Part shown: piece by piece, positions 13,901 through 28,900 of the stretch
Numbering within the stretch: the first letter of the stretch is position 1
Layout: every line of letters begins with the position of its first letter
Assembly (NCBI GenBank): GCA_030429765.1
Contig: JAUIER010000006.1
Span: 107,418-171,417 of the forward strand
Length of the DNA stretch: 64,000 bases
Direction of reading: 5' to 3'
DNA from: a bacterium
Lineage (GTDB): Bacteria; Omnitrophota; Gorgyraeia; Zapsychrales; Zapsychraceae
Position numbers and translations under genes: made by a program
The notes under the pieces: generated by a model
What the model saw: only the letters and a program-made list of their open reading frames with translations
Database searches by the model: none
Told to the model about the DNA's origin: nothing

Positions 13901-16900
13901 GTCTCAATCCCGTATATCCCGACATTCGATGAGCTCGGATTATTAATATCATAAATTACACTGTTCTTGAGGACGACATCCATATCGCCTTCGCGGGCGT
14001 TGATGACCCGCAGATTCGAACCTGTTGTTGAATGTGTCAAATCATGAATCAACATGCCGTCCATAACCGTCACATCGACTATCGTTCTTAAGTTTATCGC
14101 CGCATACGATGCGCCCGCAGCACCCGTAATTTGTGATCCGTCAATCTCTATACCTTCCAGATAGACATACGGCTCGTCGACATCAATAAAATTCAATGTG
14201 GTATATGTGGTCGGACGCAGTCGAACCCCCGTTCCAGCTACTCCAAAGTGTCGTTGTGATTGGCCGACCTCAGAGGTTTTATAAGGAACAAATAAACGAA
14301 TATAATGATCAGAATCAAACCCGGAATCGGTATATCCATCGATATCAATCATTTCATCAAATGGTCCATCATTGTATAAAGCCAAATTCAAACGTGTGTT
14401 CGCGGCAATTAAGTCGGTGCTGTTTAGATAAGGTGCAGTATCTGCTGTGTCAATCGCAGTTTGAAGCCCATTGAACACCCGCTGGATGGAGGTCACGGCT
14501 GTCGATCCTAAATCCGGCGCGAGCGATCCGGTGACCGTCTTGACCGGATAACTGTCACTGTCTATGCGTCCGGCAATGTAATAATCGGATCCGCCGGCCG
14601 TAATCACATCCCCGATACCGATGGATCCGCCCTGAGCCACGGTAAAGTCCGCCACACCATTGGTGATGGTCATACTTGGAGAACCTGTTTTCAGATCTCC
14701 GGTATTAGTCCCGACGGAGTAGTATACGTTCTTAGAATAAGCGGATCCGCTGAATTGATCGGCGCCGAAGTCATTCTGTGTCAGACTACGATCCTCTTCA
14801 TCAATGTCCGAATCAACCACAAAGGCCGAACCGTAATTGACATCAGCCGCGAAAGTACCGAAGAGATTAAGCGAAGTGTTTCGTAAATGCAGATCCGTAC
14901 TGATTTCGGACGATTCGACAAAATAGTCATCGTAAAGGATTTGATTTGTAAGACTACCCGCCCCGGAAGCTGTGGCATCAGACGATATATTGCTGCTTTG
15001 TGTTATCGTTCCGGCAAATGCCTCCCCGTTTGTACCACCCGACTTGATCTGCCCAACAATGTTGTTGATTGCTACCACTCCTCCTGAGCTTTGACTGACC
15101 CCTTGCGCGGATGTCCCGCCGGCGGCATTACGTAAGTTGTAGATCGTATTATTGTAAATGCGGCTTGTCGTTCCTGTCGCCTGAAGCAGAACGCCTATCA
15201 TCGTGCTGTTCGACGGCGTACTCATGTTGTAGATGAATGAATTATTCAATATTAGACGACCGGCCTCTAACCGTATCGCCTCTATCAATCCCGATGTCGT
15301 ATTATTCAAGCCGTGAAGCAGCAGATTTTCCAGATAAATATCCGCGGAGGCATTGATACTGGACGCAATTCGAATACCGCGCATTCCTTGTCCATTGGTA
15401 ATACCCTGACCATCAAATTCAACCCCGTCGAACCGGACATGGTCGACATCAATTAGAAGCATCACAAAACCGGAAGCCGGAGATGCCATGGCCGGACGAA
15501 TAACAGCACCCGATCCCGACGTTCCATTATGACGTTGACTGACACCGGCTTCATGGCTGGATGACGGAGCGAAATAACGCATGAAATGATCATCATCCGT
15601 TGTATAACCATTTATATAGATCCCGGTCATCGTATTGATCGTTTCGGTAAACGGCCCATCGTTGTAGAGTGCAAGGCTTAGGATGACATCAGCCCCGGCC
15701 GCGGTTAAATTGGAGCTGTTGAGGTACGACGGATCATCGGCCTGCGCTTCAGCGGACGCGAGCGTATTGAACGCCCGCGATATGGACGTGATGGCCGTCG
15801 AAGCCAGATCAGCCGGCTTGGCCCCCGTTGCGGTCTGAACGGCATACGTCGTTGAATTACGCCGGCTGGAAATATAGTATGTATTTCCTCCTGCCACCAA
15901 TTCGTCCCCGATTCCGATACTGCCGGTTTGCGCCACACTGAATGTGGCCACCCCTTCGGTGATAGTCACATTCCCTGCGGTCTTGAGATCCGATGTATCC
16001 GTTCCCACAGAATACGTCACAATATGTCCGCCATTCCATTCATCGAACCCAATATCCGGTGCGGTCGTTAATCGAACATCTCCGTCGATATCCGCGAGCG
16101 ATCCAAGAGTACCGGTAATATCCAATGTTCCATTCGTCCCAAACAACACCTCCGATGGGGCCTTCCAATGAAGGTCCATATTGTCGTAATCAGTCATGAC
16201 AAAATAGTCTTCATAACTATTCTGCCCCGTCACACTTCCTGTACCGGCGGCTGTTGCATCGCTTGTGACGTTGTACGATTGCGCGGTCAGCCCATTAAAA
16301 CATGGGGCTGTTCCATCCGGCCGTGCGACACGACCACAATAACTGTTTCTGACAACTAAACCTCCAGAACCCGCAAATGATATACCTTGCGTTGCGGCGT
16401 TATTCGCCGTTTGCATGACATTGTGCAGTGTCACATTCTCCAGATATACGTCCTGGGTTCCAAAGCGTCGCAGCCCATAAATCTGTGAGCCCGAATTGTT
16501 CGAAACATTGATAATATTGTAAATCGCACTATTCCTGATAATAACGTCACCGGATCCGGTGTGAACCCATATCCCATACATGAAACTACCATCGGAATCA
16601 TCAATGGTTGAGTTTTTAATATCATGCAATAATATCCCATCCAAGATTGCCTTTTCCAGGTCACCAACCAATTGAATTCCAAAGTGACTTTCCGCATTAC
16701 TGACGTTGGAGCCGTCTATTTCTATGCCCTCGAGTCGGACGTTGGCATTTCCAAATATTTGTACCAATCCAGCCAGCGACGAACCCGTCAAATCTCGAGT
16801 CGGCACAATACGCGCGCCTGTTCCCGCAGTACCGTTATGCCGTTGCGTACTTGGAACCTGCAGGGTACCGCTCGGGGCAAAGGCCCGAAGAATATGATCC

Positions 16901-19900
16901 GCATCGGTCGTGTATGTTTGAATCACCCAAGTGGATCCGGAACCGTCAGCCCCGTTAAACACGCCGTCATTGTACAAGGCCCAATGCAATTGAACGTCAG
17001 CACCCGCGGCGGTAATATCTGTGTTATTGAGGTAAGCGGCATTATCGGACATGCTTTCGACATCCGACAAAGTGTTAAAGGTTCGCTCAATATCCGTCAC
17101 GGCCGTTGAGGTTAGATCTGCTGGCTTAGCACCTGTCGCCGTTTGTACGGCATAGGTGTCATTACCTCGTCGCGCGACGATATAGTATTCACCACCCCCA
17201 GCCGTAATCTCATCCCCGATACCGATCGTTCCGGTTTGCGCCACGCTTAATGTCGCCACACCATCTGTGATCGTCATACTCGGCGAACCGTTCTTCAGAT
17301 CACCGGTATTAGTTCCCACGGAGTACGTCACAATATGTCCGCCGTTCCATTCATCGGCCCCGATGTCCGGCGCGCTCGTCAATCGCGTGTCGCCGTCGAT
17401 ATCATCCAGAGGAATAAGCGTTCCAGCGATATCCAGCGTTCCATTCAATCCAAACAACACCTCAGACGGCGCTTTAAGATGTAGATCCATATTGTCATAG
17501 TCAGTCATGACGAAGTAATCACTATAATTATTCTGACCGATAGCACTGTTGGCGCCACTGGCCGTACCGTCAGATGAAACGTTATGTGTAAATTGACCGC
17601 CACTATCAACGGTAAAGCACCCCTCATCTCCACTGGCCGCTTCGACCCGTCCACATATATTGTTTATAACCCAGTTACGATTGGCCCCTACACTTCCCCG
17701 TATACCCCGGGCCTGAGCCGATCCCGCACTCGCTATAATATTGTGAACTGTGTTGCCAACGATATGGGCATAGACACCGGCACTTAATCCAATCCCATCG
17801 GTGTTGGAGGACGGATGAGTGGTTACGTTGTGAATATTATAGATTTTCGAATTGCGGATACTAACAGAAGCTGATCCTACATTCATACGAATGGCAAAGA
17901 TATCACTTTGAGTTGCATCATTGAATAAACTATTCGAAATATCGTGAATAATTAAATCCTCAAGGACAATACCCGGACTCAAAATTTCGATACCGAAGAT
18001 TTCTTCTCCGTTGGATAGGTTCGAGCCATCAATTTCTATACCTACTAAACGCACATAGTCATCCGCAAGCGATATTATTTGATCCGCACCGCCGGACAAA
18101 TCCCGGGCAGGAACTATTCGAACCCCACTTCCAGCTGTACCAGAGTGTCGCTGCGACCCCGGCACCTGAAGCGTTCCGGTAGGGGCAAAGGCTCGAATAT
18201 AATGATCGCTATCCGTGGTATAACCATTAATTCTCCATCTGTTTCCACTTCCATCCTCCCCGTCAAAACTGCCATCGTTATATAGGGCCCAATGCAATTG
18301 CACATCCGCTCCCGTACTCGTAAGATCTGATGTATTCAGATATCCTGGATCATTCGACATCGACCCGATATCAACTAACCGATTAAAGGCCCGTTCGATA
18401 TCTGTAACCGCGGTTGAACCGAGATCTGCAGGTTTCGTCCCGGCGGCGGTCTGAACGGCATATGTATCATTCCCTCGACGAGCCACAATGTAGTACTCGC
18501 TCCCCCCAGCCGTAATCTCGTCCCCGATACCGATCGTTCCGGTTTGCGCCACGCTTAATGTCGCCACACCATCGGTGATCGTCATATTCGGCGAACCGTT
18601 CTTCAGATCACCTGAATTTGTACCGACGGAATATGTCACAATATGTCCGCCGTTCCATTCATCGGCCCCGATATCCGGTGCTGATGTCAATCGAGTATTT
18701 CCATCAATGTCGTCCAATGGAATTAAAGTTCCGGCAATATCCAGCGTACCATTGGTTCCGAATAAGACTTCCGATGGCGCCTTCCAGTGGAGATCCATAT
18801 TTTCAAAATCAGTCATGACAAAGTAATCATCATAATTATTTTGTCCGGTCACACTTCCGGTTCCGGATGCTGTGCCGTCACTGGAAACATTGTATGCCTG
18901 CGTGATTATACCGTTGAAGGCTGAAGCCATTGATTCACCACTCACAACGCGTCCGACGAAGTTATTGTAGGCATACACATCTCCATTAATTCGCTGGATT
19001 CCGGTCGTGGAAGCCGATCCGGTCGTATCAATAATATTGAATAATGTATTCGCCATAAGATAGCTGGTTGATCCGAATTCGGACAAATAAATACCCCGAT
19101 TCCCCGCTCCCGCAAAAGTGGATACATTGATAATGTTATAAATCACCGTATTTGTTATGTGCACGGATCCATCGTCTACTTGTATTCCCGTGGCCTCACT
19201 GGTGTCCGAGTCGTCAATCGTGGAGTTTTTGATATCATGTATGATCATGTTGTCAATTCGGATATCTGCCGAGTCAGTTAATGAATCAAGATCAATAGCC
19301 CGCAAGCGCTCTCCATTACTAAGTTGACTACCATCGATTTCAAATCCCTCTAACCGAACATTCTCATCCTGTATCTGAATAAATGTATAGAAAGCGCCTG
19401 GTGAACTGGTGCTTGGCTGATACACTACGCCCGTTCCTGCCTCACCGCTATGACGTTGCGATGTTCCCACTTCGGATGCAGACTCCGGCGCATATAGTCT
19501 TACATAGTTTGTACTGCTGGTTGTATACCCATTAATTGTTAAACCGGCTCCGCTGCCATTCGCCCCATTGAACACGCTATCCTTGTATAATGCCCAATTC
19601 AGAATTACGTCGGCTCCAGCGGATGTCAAATCAGTGTTATTCAGGTAACCGATTCCACTACTCATGCTCTCCGCATCCGACAATGTGTTAAAAGTCCTTT
19701 CGATATCCGTCACAGCCGTTGATCCCAAATTAGACGGCGTGCTTCCGGTTGCTGTCGTAACGGTATATGACACCGAAGATGTTCGGCCCGAGATGTAGTA
19801 TTCATTCCCGCCAGCCGTAATCTCATCACCAACCCCGATATTATCCGGTTGACCAACAGAGAACGTCGCCACTCCGCCGGTAATACTGACATTTCCGCCA

Positions 19901-22900
19901 TTACTCAAATCACCTGTATTTGTTCCGATAGAGTAGTAGACATTTGTCACCGATCCGGTTGAACTGAACACCCATTGCGGTGAACCTTCCCCGCTATCAT
20001 TGTTGGATGTATCAAGCGACATTGTTGCCGTAATATCAAATCCCAGCGCCTCTGAATCTCGAACATCGACAAACGAAACATTCTGAGCGGATGCGACATC
20101 AATATTCCAGCGTGTTCCCACAGACGATGACTGCAATGTCAGGTAGTTACTGGCATCAAATCCGTCGAAGTCCAGATTATTCTGGATCGTGATCGTAGAA
20201 CTTTGGCCAAATGTTAATGTGCTTGACGATGTGATTTGCTTGGAAATATTGTAGAACGTCTCTGAGGCCGGAATACTTTGTGAAACTCCATCCAGAATCA
20301 CGGTTCCGCTGCGAGCATTAAAGACGCCGCCGAAGTTCTCCCAATCTCCCGCGACATTGATTTGATAATTACTAGCTGACGCATCCAATACACCATCATT
20401 GAGTCTTAGTGTTCCATTAACATCCAACGCGTCAGACAAGCTATACGTACCAAGGCCTGATCCCGGCATATCTCCCTGTCCGATCCTGAGAATCTCAGAT
20501 GATGACAAGGCCCGGTTGTAAATACGTATATCATCCATGTATCCTGAAAAATATCTGGCCGCGTTGCTTGTGTTAAATGTTCCAATATGCAAATCTATAT
20601 CATTTGGCAATGGCGTAACGGTTTGCGGCGTTTGATCAACTTGTACACCATCTATATACATTGTCAGGTTGGTCCCATCCGCCACGGCGGCCATATGATG
20701 CCATCCACTACTGACAGCTTCAGAAGAAATAAATGTCTGCCCTGACGTCCCATCTCCTATGGAGAATGAATAGACGTCTGAGTTGTGCAAATACAAACAA
20801 TAATTATTCAGCGCTGGATTATCACTATCCTGTTTACACACCAAGCCCCGGAAGTCGGTGGTATTTCCAATTCTGTTCACCCAGGCCATAACGGTCACGT
20901 CTCCCGTCACGTCAAGGGCGTCAGTGTCCGCCACAGTTATAAGTGTCGTATTTCCATCGAAATCTACCGAATTCCTGTTCTCAAAGTTGACTGAAGGGAC
21001 ACTTCCAACAATTGTAGTGGTACCGGATTCATTTCCATGATTGCCATATCCTGACTCATCACAGAAATCATACCCACTCTCGCAGGAATCCAATACACTC
21101 TCGTCCAATTTCCAGTATCCGATTAATCCTACGGATCCGTTTACAATAAGATGATTGAACGACTGTCCATTTGATGTAATCGACAGACCGGCCGTAGTCC
21201 CCGTAAACATTACGGTTGAACTGGTTGATGTAAACGTTGCCCCGGTCATATCCCAATTGCCGCCGGCATGGATTGTGGAATTACCGTCTGTTCCAGGACC
21301 GGCATCCATCACATCGTCAACATCAATATTTCCGTCGACAAATAATTCGTATCCATCAAGATCCATCGATCCGTTCGTGATGGTCAGTGACCCGGTCATG
21401 TCCAGGGTCCCCGCTACCTGGACAGTTAACGTGCCTCCGCCGTCATTCAGCGCGATATTGTGGTACCGTGATTCACCTGTTTCAAACGTGCTCGTACCGG
21501 CCGCACCGTTGAAGGTGATCGTGGAACTTCCCGGAAGGAATTGACCCAGTGTTCCTGTCGTTGTCACATAATTCCAATTGCCTCCCACAAAAATTTCAGC
21601 TTGTTCACCATAGACCGTTGCCATGGCTGTCGCATCAACGTCATTGATCGTGACATCATTGGTTATTGTGATCGCTCCGGATCCCATTTGAAGCACCCCG
21701 CCTGTTGTGTCAACATTGCCACCTACTCTCAACGAGGCGGCTGTTACATTGTACGTATCGAAGTTCAGCGTTCCGATGATCACTGTAATCTGCCCTGTGG
21801 TCGTCACATCTCCGCCTAGGGCCGTCACCGATGCAGGTGTTTCCCGTACGGTGAGATCCACGGCTCCGTAGTCGTCGCCCGGGATCAATGGAACCGCTTC
21901 ATCAAATAGAATGGATAAATCGTCAATCTCACTCCACACCACGCTGTTCGGCACGAGCACAGCCGTAGTATCCCTAATGTAAATTTCATCGGTGCTGCCG
22001 TTATTCACGTCCGTAATCGTTGAAGTCGCATCTCCAGCCGCCAATGTTCCTTTGACATACAGAATATTCTCAACGGAGATGGTCACACCATTGTTCTGCG
22101 TAACATTCCAGAAGGCATTGGTATGACGCCGGTTGGCAATAGTTGCATTGCCGGCTACGGTCACCGTGGAGGTTCCCATATCAAAGAGACTGGCGACATT
22201 CGCCACCGACCAGTCATTACTGATTTGAATGGAGGACGCCCGCGCTTCAAAAGTCCCTCCCGCTATCTGGGTCGTTCCGGTCAAATACATTGAATTGTTC
22301 TCGACACTATTGGTATCAAAGACACCGTCGGCCAAATAGAACGTTCCGCCGACCGTCATCGTATCTTCCAGTTCCCACGTCGTTCCGCCGCCATTGTCAT
22401 CGAACTTCACATTGTTAAACGCCGCTGTCCCTGTGATATCAAATATCTGCGTACCGGAGGTGCCGGTAAAGAGCACTGTTGAATTGGTATTGGTAAATGT
22501 TCCGCCGGTTGAATCCCAGGCCCCGCCGATATCAATCGTTGTATTGCCATCCGTTCCGCTTGAAGCGTCAAGCGTTCCGTTGATATCGATCGTGCCCGAG
22601 ATGAATAGTTCATAACCGTCCGTGACAAGTGTGTCTCCCATCGGAATGGTCAACGTGGTGGCGGTCATATCCGAGGTTAAGGTGGTTGTCGGATCGGCCA
22701 CGACCCATCCGAAGTCCTGTTGTGGAGTGGTTCCGTCGAAGAATGTCTGATCGCCATCGAGATACAGCGTTCCGTTGGTGCTCGGTTTGACAAATGCTGT
22801 TCCCGACGCAAAGGTGAATGTTCCTGAGACGAACAGATTGTTATTGTTTTGCTGGAAGGTCCCGCCCTGCACATTCAAGGATCCGTCGATATCCAGGGTT

Positions 22901-25900
22901 CCGCCGAGCGAAAGCGTTCCGCTGAAACCGTTACCCAACGTCAAACCACCGATGTTCAATGTTGATGCCGGCGTCGGTATCGTATCGGCACCGATATTGA
23001 TAATCGCGATATCATTCGGCCCGTCTGGATAGCCGCTATCCGCATCCCAGTTGAGCGGACTTGTCCAGTTATCATCACCGGCACCGTCATCCCAAATATA
23101 TACAAAAGATTGATTTTCATCCGCTCCGATATCAAATGTTCCGGTGGCCCGGAGCGTTCCGTCCACATCATCCGTGACGGCAATGTCCGCGTCGCCTGAA
23201 AGATCGATTCCATTCTCCCGCGCTCCGCTATCAGACGAGGCCAGATGGAAATTATCGGCCGCTGAATCAACAAACGTAACCGTCACCCCGTTTTGCGGAT
23301 TAGCTCCCGGCGCATCGGTTTGAACAGGACCAGATAGATTGTTAGTACTGGCCCCACTGAAGGTACCGTTATAATTATTCGTGTTATTATAGGAAATGTT
23401 ATTCTTGAGAATGATCGTTGAACCGCCTGACTGACCAAACCCGCCATTTGAATCCACACAAGTATTGTTATAGGCATAATACGTATGCCCGCTATCATCA
23501 AAGATCATACAGGCATTGGACCCGGCCCCGCTGTTCCAATCATACAAGATATTGTTCCAGGCCTTCGTTGTCCCGGCCCCTGTCGCGGTAACAACGATTC
23601 CCAAGTGTCCGGTCTGCGACCCGCTGGTGGTTCCGCGCAGAATGCTGCTGCTAATCTGGTAATCCTGATCAGCCGCGGCCGCTGATGTAAAACGTAATCC
23701 GGCCTGCGTCGTGGAATTAATACTATCGACGTAAATCTGAAGACCTTCCATACGCACATGATCATCACTAATCGTAATCGCGGAACTATTGCTAACTTGT
23801 AAATAATACGCTCCTGTCGTCGTCCAAACTCCATTATGTCTTTGTGACGTACCAACCTCTGAGGTATCGACAGGGGTATAAATACGAATGTAATTGCTGG
23901 CGCTAGTCGTCCATCCGTTGATCGTAACGGCCGTAGAATCCAGTCCGTCCCCGTAGCAGGCGACATTCATCACAATGTTCAATCCAGCCAAATCTGTCGA
24001 TGAGTCGAAGTTCTCGACCGTATCATCAAGCGAATCGTTTTCATCCTGCGACTCCCAATTGGCCAACGAAGTGTAAGCGCGATAAATTCCAGCCGATGTA
24101 CCGGCCGCAGCAGCAGTTGGATTCGAACCTGCGGTAGTGCCGCTGACCGTGAACACGGTATCCGACGTACGACCGGTGATAACGGCAAGGGTCACCCCTG
24201 ATCCCGGATTGTACTCGATCACATCTCCAACCCCGACATTATCCGGAAGGGATCCCGAGAAGGTCGCCGTGCTTCCCGATATCTCCACTGTCCGTGAAGA
24301 TGTGTTTAAGTCGGTACTTGTCACTCCTACTGAGCGATATACAGATCCTACGGCGAATACCCATTGCGGAGTGCCTTCCCCTGAATCATTATTAGATGTA
24401 TCAAATGAATTGGTGGCTATAATATCATTGGTTCCAATAACCTCTGAATCCGATACATCCGCGAAGTCAATAGCGCTTGTCCCTTGGACCGTTATGTTCC
24501 AGCGCATCCCGGGCGAAGAACTCACAATCGTCACTGTATCGTTTACGTCCAATCCATCGATGGTCAATGTGCCATCCACACCGATTTCCTGTCCGGCTTC
24601 GACAACTATGGTCTGATCTGTACTGTTATCGGTCGCATCTTCAAACTTCAAATGGTAGAACGTCGTTGTGCCGGTAATGGATTGGGATGTTCCATTAAAG
24701 ATGACGGTACCCATTTCAGGGACAAATGTCCCTCCATTTCGATCCCAGTTGCCTCCAACATAAATCGGATAATCCGTTGCCGTTCCTCCATCAACATCTA
24801 ACGTACCATCGTCAAATACAAACGTCCCTTCCATACGCAACGTTCCATTCAGATTATACGTTTCACTCGCGTTGCTCAGAACAAGATTGTAAATCGGCTG
24901 ATCAACAAGGTTGATAAACTGGGTCGGCCCGGAACCAGTACCATCCATGGTAATAGTAGATGTTCCGGGGTTGATCGTACCGTTCTCAATATTCACGGTA
25001 TCGTGAACCGTAATTTGTGATGTCTGCAGATTATATTGCGAGGCTGTTGAACCGCTGGCAATCCGAATATCGTCTACCGTAATCGCCGAAGATCCGGCAT
25101 TCAGAATACCATACCGATCCAGCCCTCCGGATCCGAGAACAAGCTGAGCGACCACATTAACATCGTAATCATTTGTATTCAGAGTGGATGTCAAGGTGTT
25201 CTGTCCGCCAACGATTACCAGATTCGCGACATCCGTAATGGCGCCCGTCAGATCAAAAACACGATCAGCACCATTGGCCGAAAGTGTAAAGGTCGTATTA
25301 CCGTAATCACCTCCAGGAATATTGACCGTTCCATCGGCAAGAATCCGTAAACCTCCAACCCCATCTGTACTGGTAACAATATCCGCCCCGTTCAAGTATA
25401 TAGCCGTCCCTTCGGCACTCAGAATATTTAGACTATTATCAGCCAAATTCAATGTACCCGTACTGGATGCCAGCGTTAAACTTTCTGTCACATAAATATC
25501 TGATCCCAACTGAATAGTCTGGCCAGCGGATGCCAAACGTAAATTATAGAACTGATTGTTGAGATGTTCATTAATTAGCGTACCGGTCCCAACTAGATCT
25601 ACAGTTGAAGTTCCGTCATCAAATAACCCTGACGCGTTGGCAATCATAAAGGACCCGCCGACTGTAATCGTGGATGCCCTCGCCATGAATCCCGCAGCTC
25701 CAGAGGATATTTCAAACGAACCATCTACAGAGATTGGATAACTGTTGGTTATATCCAGATCAACCGTTCCGGCATCAAGAAGGAGATTTCCGGTATATAC
25801 CCCGGAATCATCAATAACGAAGGTACCGCCTAAGGTTACGGTACCGGAATATGTTCCGCCTATCGTTAGTGATCCAATCGTCGTGGTGATCGCCGGAGTT

Positions 25901-28900
25901 GAAATAGTATCCGCACTTGTCTTAATAATCGCGGCGTGATTCGCATCACGTGGGTAGTCACTATTCTGATCCCAGTTCAATGGATCTGTCCAGTTTGTCG
26001 CATCTCCTCCGGAATCCCAGGTAAACACAGTTGGAGGAGGTACGGCCTCTTCGCCACCAAATACTAGATAAGCCGACGGCGTGCTTTGATTGTTGTATTC
26101 GGTGGCAATCCAATCGCCGGATCGAGCGGAGGCAGACATACGCACTTCATCGATAATTCCGTCCGCCGCTTCGCTCGCGTTACTATTTCCAATGACCAAA
26201 GAAGCATTATTTGTTATACGCGTCCCAGCCGCAGACGCTTCGTCGACAACTTCGACTCCGTCAACATAAACTTTACTGCGTCCACCAGGATCATATGTTC
26301 CGGCATAGTGATACCACTGATCCGTGGTCCAAGCGCTCCCGTTATTATAGATATGTTCAGTTAAGGCGGGACTTTCATACCCTAAAATCAAACGATCATT
26401 GCCTTTGGTACATAAATAGTAAGGCCAATTACCAGCATCCTTAATGATGAAGCATCGATAGCTGCTGCCGGATCCATTACTCTCAGCCCTGAACCAAGCA
26501 CTTAAGGTGAGACTGCCTGTATTATCCAAGGTCGCTGAATCCGCAACGAGAATGTCATCTTGGCTACTACTTTCAAAATCATCGGCCCCATTAATTTGTC
26601 CAGCAGCCGAACCTTGTGCTGCCACATCGATCGCCGTTGAATCGTTATTATTCGACGTGGAATCCACGTGTCCGCCGCTGGTTTCATCCAAATGGTGAAC
26701 CATGATAAAGTCAGAATCCCAGACGCCTTCAATGTTTTGCTGATCAGAAGCCGAACCATTCGCGTAATACATGTAAATATTGGTATCGGTATCATTCGAT
26801 AACGTCGGAATCCGAACCCAGGCATATAACTCTCCCGTGGAGTTATCATAAGATTCAATTTCATGATCTAACTTGGTTGTTCCATCACTTGAGGTAAACA
26901 AGATGTCATCAGCATCGGCTTGCGCATCATTAGCCAAATCCGTGTCAGCCGTCCTGTGAACGAGGACTGGAAAATCGGTCTGATCTGTATTCGGCGTCAT
27001 CTGACAGCTGATCGTCACAATCTTTCGATTGCTCCAGCTATAATCATACCAGCTGGAGGATGTACTGCCCGCATTGCAACCACTATTAAATATCCACTGC
27101 GGGCTACCTTCGCCTGAGTCATTGTTCCCTGAATCCAAAGATAACGTGGCCGTGATATCAAACCCTAGAGCTTCAGAATCGGTCACGTCAAGCCAGCTCA
27201 CTGTCTGGGCACTGCCAACATCCAAGGCAAACCGAACTCCCACACTAGATGACTGAAGATTTATTCGATCCGATGCATCAAACCCATCTAAAGTTAAGGT
27301 ATTGCTGATCGTTACCGTGGATCCCTGTCCGAATGTCAGGGTCCGATCTGTGTTGTCATTCGTATCCGTTTTTGTCAGATTGTAGAATGTCTCGGACGCA
27401 TTTATAGTTTGATCCACTCCGTCAAGCGTCACCACTCCATTCCGCGGAATGAAGACCCCGCCGTTATTTATCCAGTTACCGCCGACTGAAACGGCATTAT
27501 TTTCGCCTACCTTGGCATCAAGACTTCCGGAGTTTAGAATCAAGGATCCCGTAACATCAAGTGTATCCTCGAGGGTTAGCGTGGCTACAGAGGTTGATGG
27601 CATTTCTCCATTAGCCAGATTCTGAATTTCACCAGCGGTCAACGCACGTCCATAGTAACGGACATCATCAATGTTGCCATCAAAATATTCACCATACACG
27701 GCGTTACTCCCTATACGGATATCGGAAACCGTGAGCGATGTAATCGTGGAATTTACTGTCGTTCCGCCGGTTACATCGGATCCATTTACATAGATCTTGA
27801 GTCTCGAAGCCAAAGCTAAGCTACCATCATATGTGACCGCCACATGATACCAAGTGCCGGTGGTTAATACACTTTCCGCTTCGGTAATCAATCCCGGATT
27901 TGTAGTCGCACTATTGATCCACCAAACTGAGATTCCGGCAGTAATACTTCCTCCATCCAGCCCGCCGCTGGTTACAGTATGCGCGTAGATATAGAACAAT
28001 TCACTCGCGCTGGTGGTCTGACCCCAAACGGTCGGCCAACCTCCACTTGCCGTTAAATCTTGCGACTTGATCCACATCGACCAGGTGTATTTACCAGCCA
28101 CATCCAAATCAAATATCGAATCATCCGATATATCCACATATTCGCTGGAAGCCGGAGTAAAGTCTATACTTCCCGGATTATCAAATTTGATATTTGCCGA
28201 AATGTCCGTCGACGGTGTTGGAGTATTGATCCATACACCATTATTACCATAACCACTGGAATCCAGCGATGGTGATACAGCTTCGTCAAGCTTCCAATAC
28301 CCCAGTAATCCATCATTGACCATAAAATTATGGAATGACTTTGAATCAGAGAACACATTCGCGGTGATCGTACCCGTAAACATCACCGTCGAATTCGTCG
28401 AGGTAAATGTACCACCGGTCATATCCCAATTGCCACCGACACGCATATCCACATTGCCCTCGCCATTGAGAACTCCCTGAATATCCAATTCGTCATTGAT
28501 ATCAACATTCCCTCCGACAAATATCTCATGGCCTTGGGCATCCAGCGATCCGTCGTTGATGACAAGAGATCCGGTCAGATCCAGCGTTCCGGCGAGTTGA
28601 ACAGCAAGATTGGATCCGCCGTCGCCATCTTCAATCAATATGTTGCCGAATTGTCCCAAGGTGCCGGTAGAGGCCACTGTAACGATCGATATCCCCGTCG
28701 TCCCGTCGAAGACAACGGTACTGGTTCCCATGCTCATTGTGCTGCCCGCACTGTTATCCCAATCATCCACCACTCGAATAGTCCCTCCCGTGGACGCGAT
28801 TCCGTTCATCGTACCGCTGAGGCTGAAAACAACATCGTCACCGACATCAATAAGAGAAGAATTTCCGATCAAATATCCATACCGATCCGGAATAAACCCA

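Noticed and set aside
13455..19960. CRISPR or tandem-satellite explanation for the regular repeats
   Set aside because: Repeat units are over 1 kb, in frame, and coding; no short repeats with unique spacers are present.
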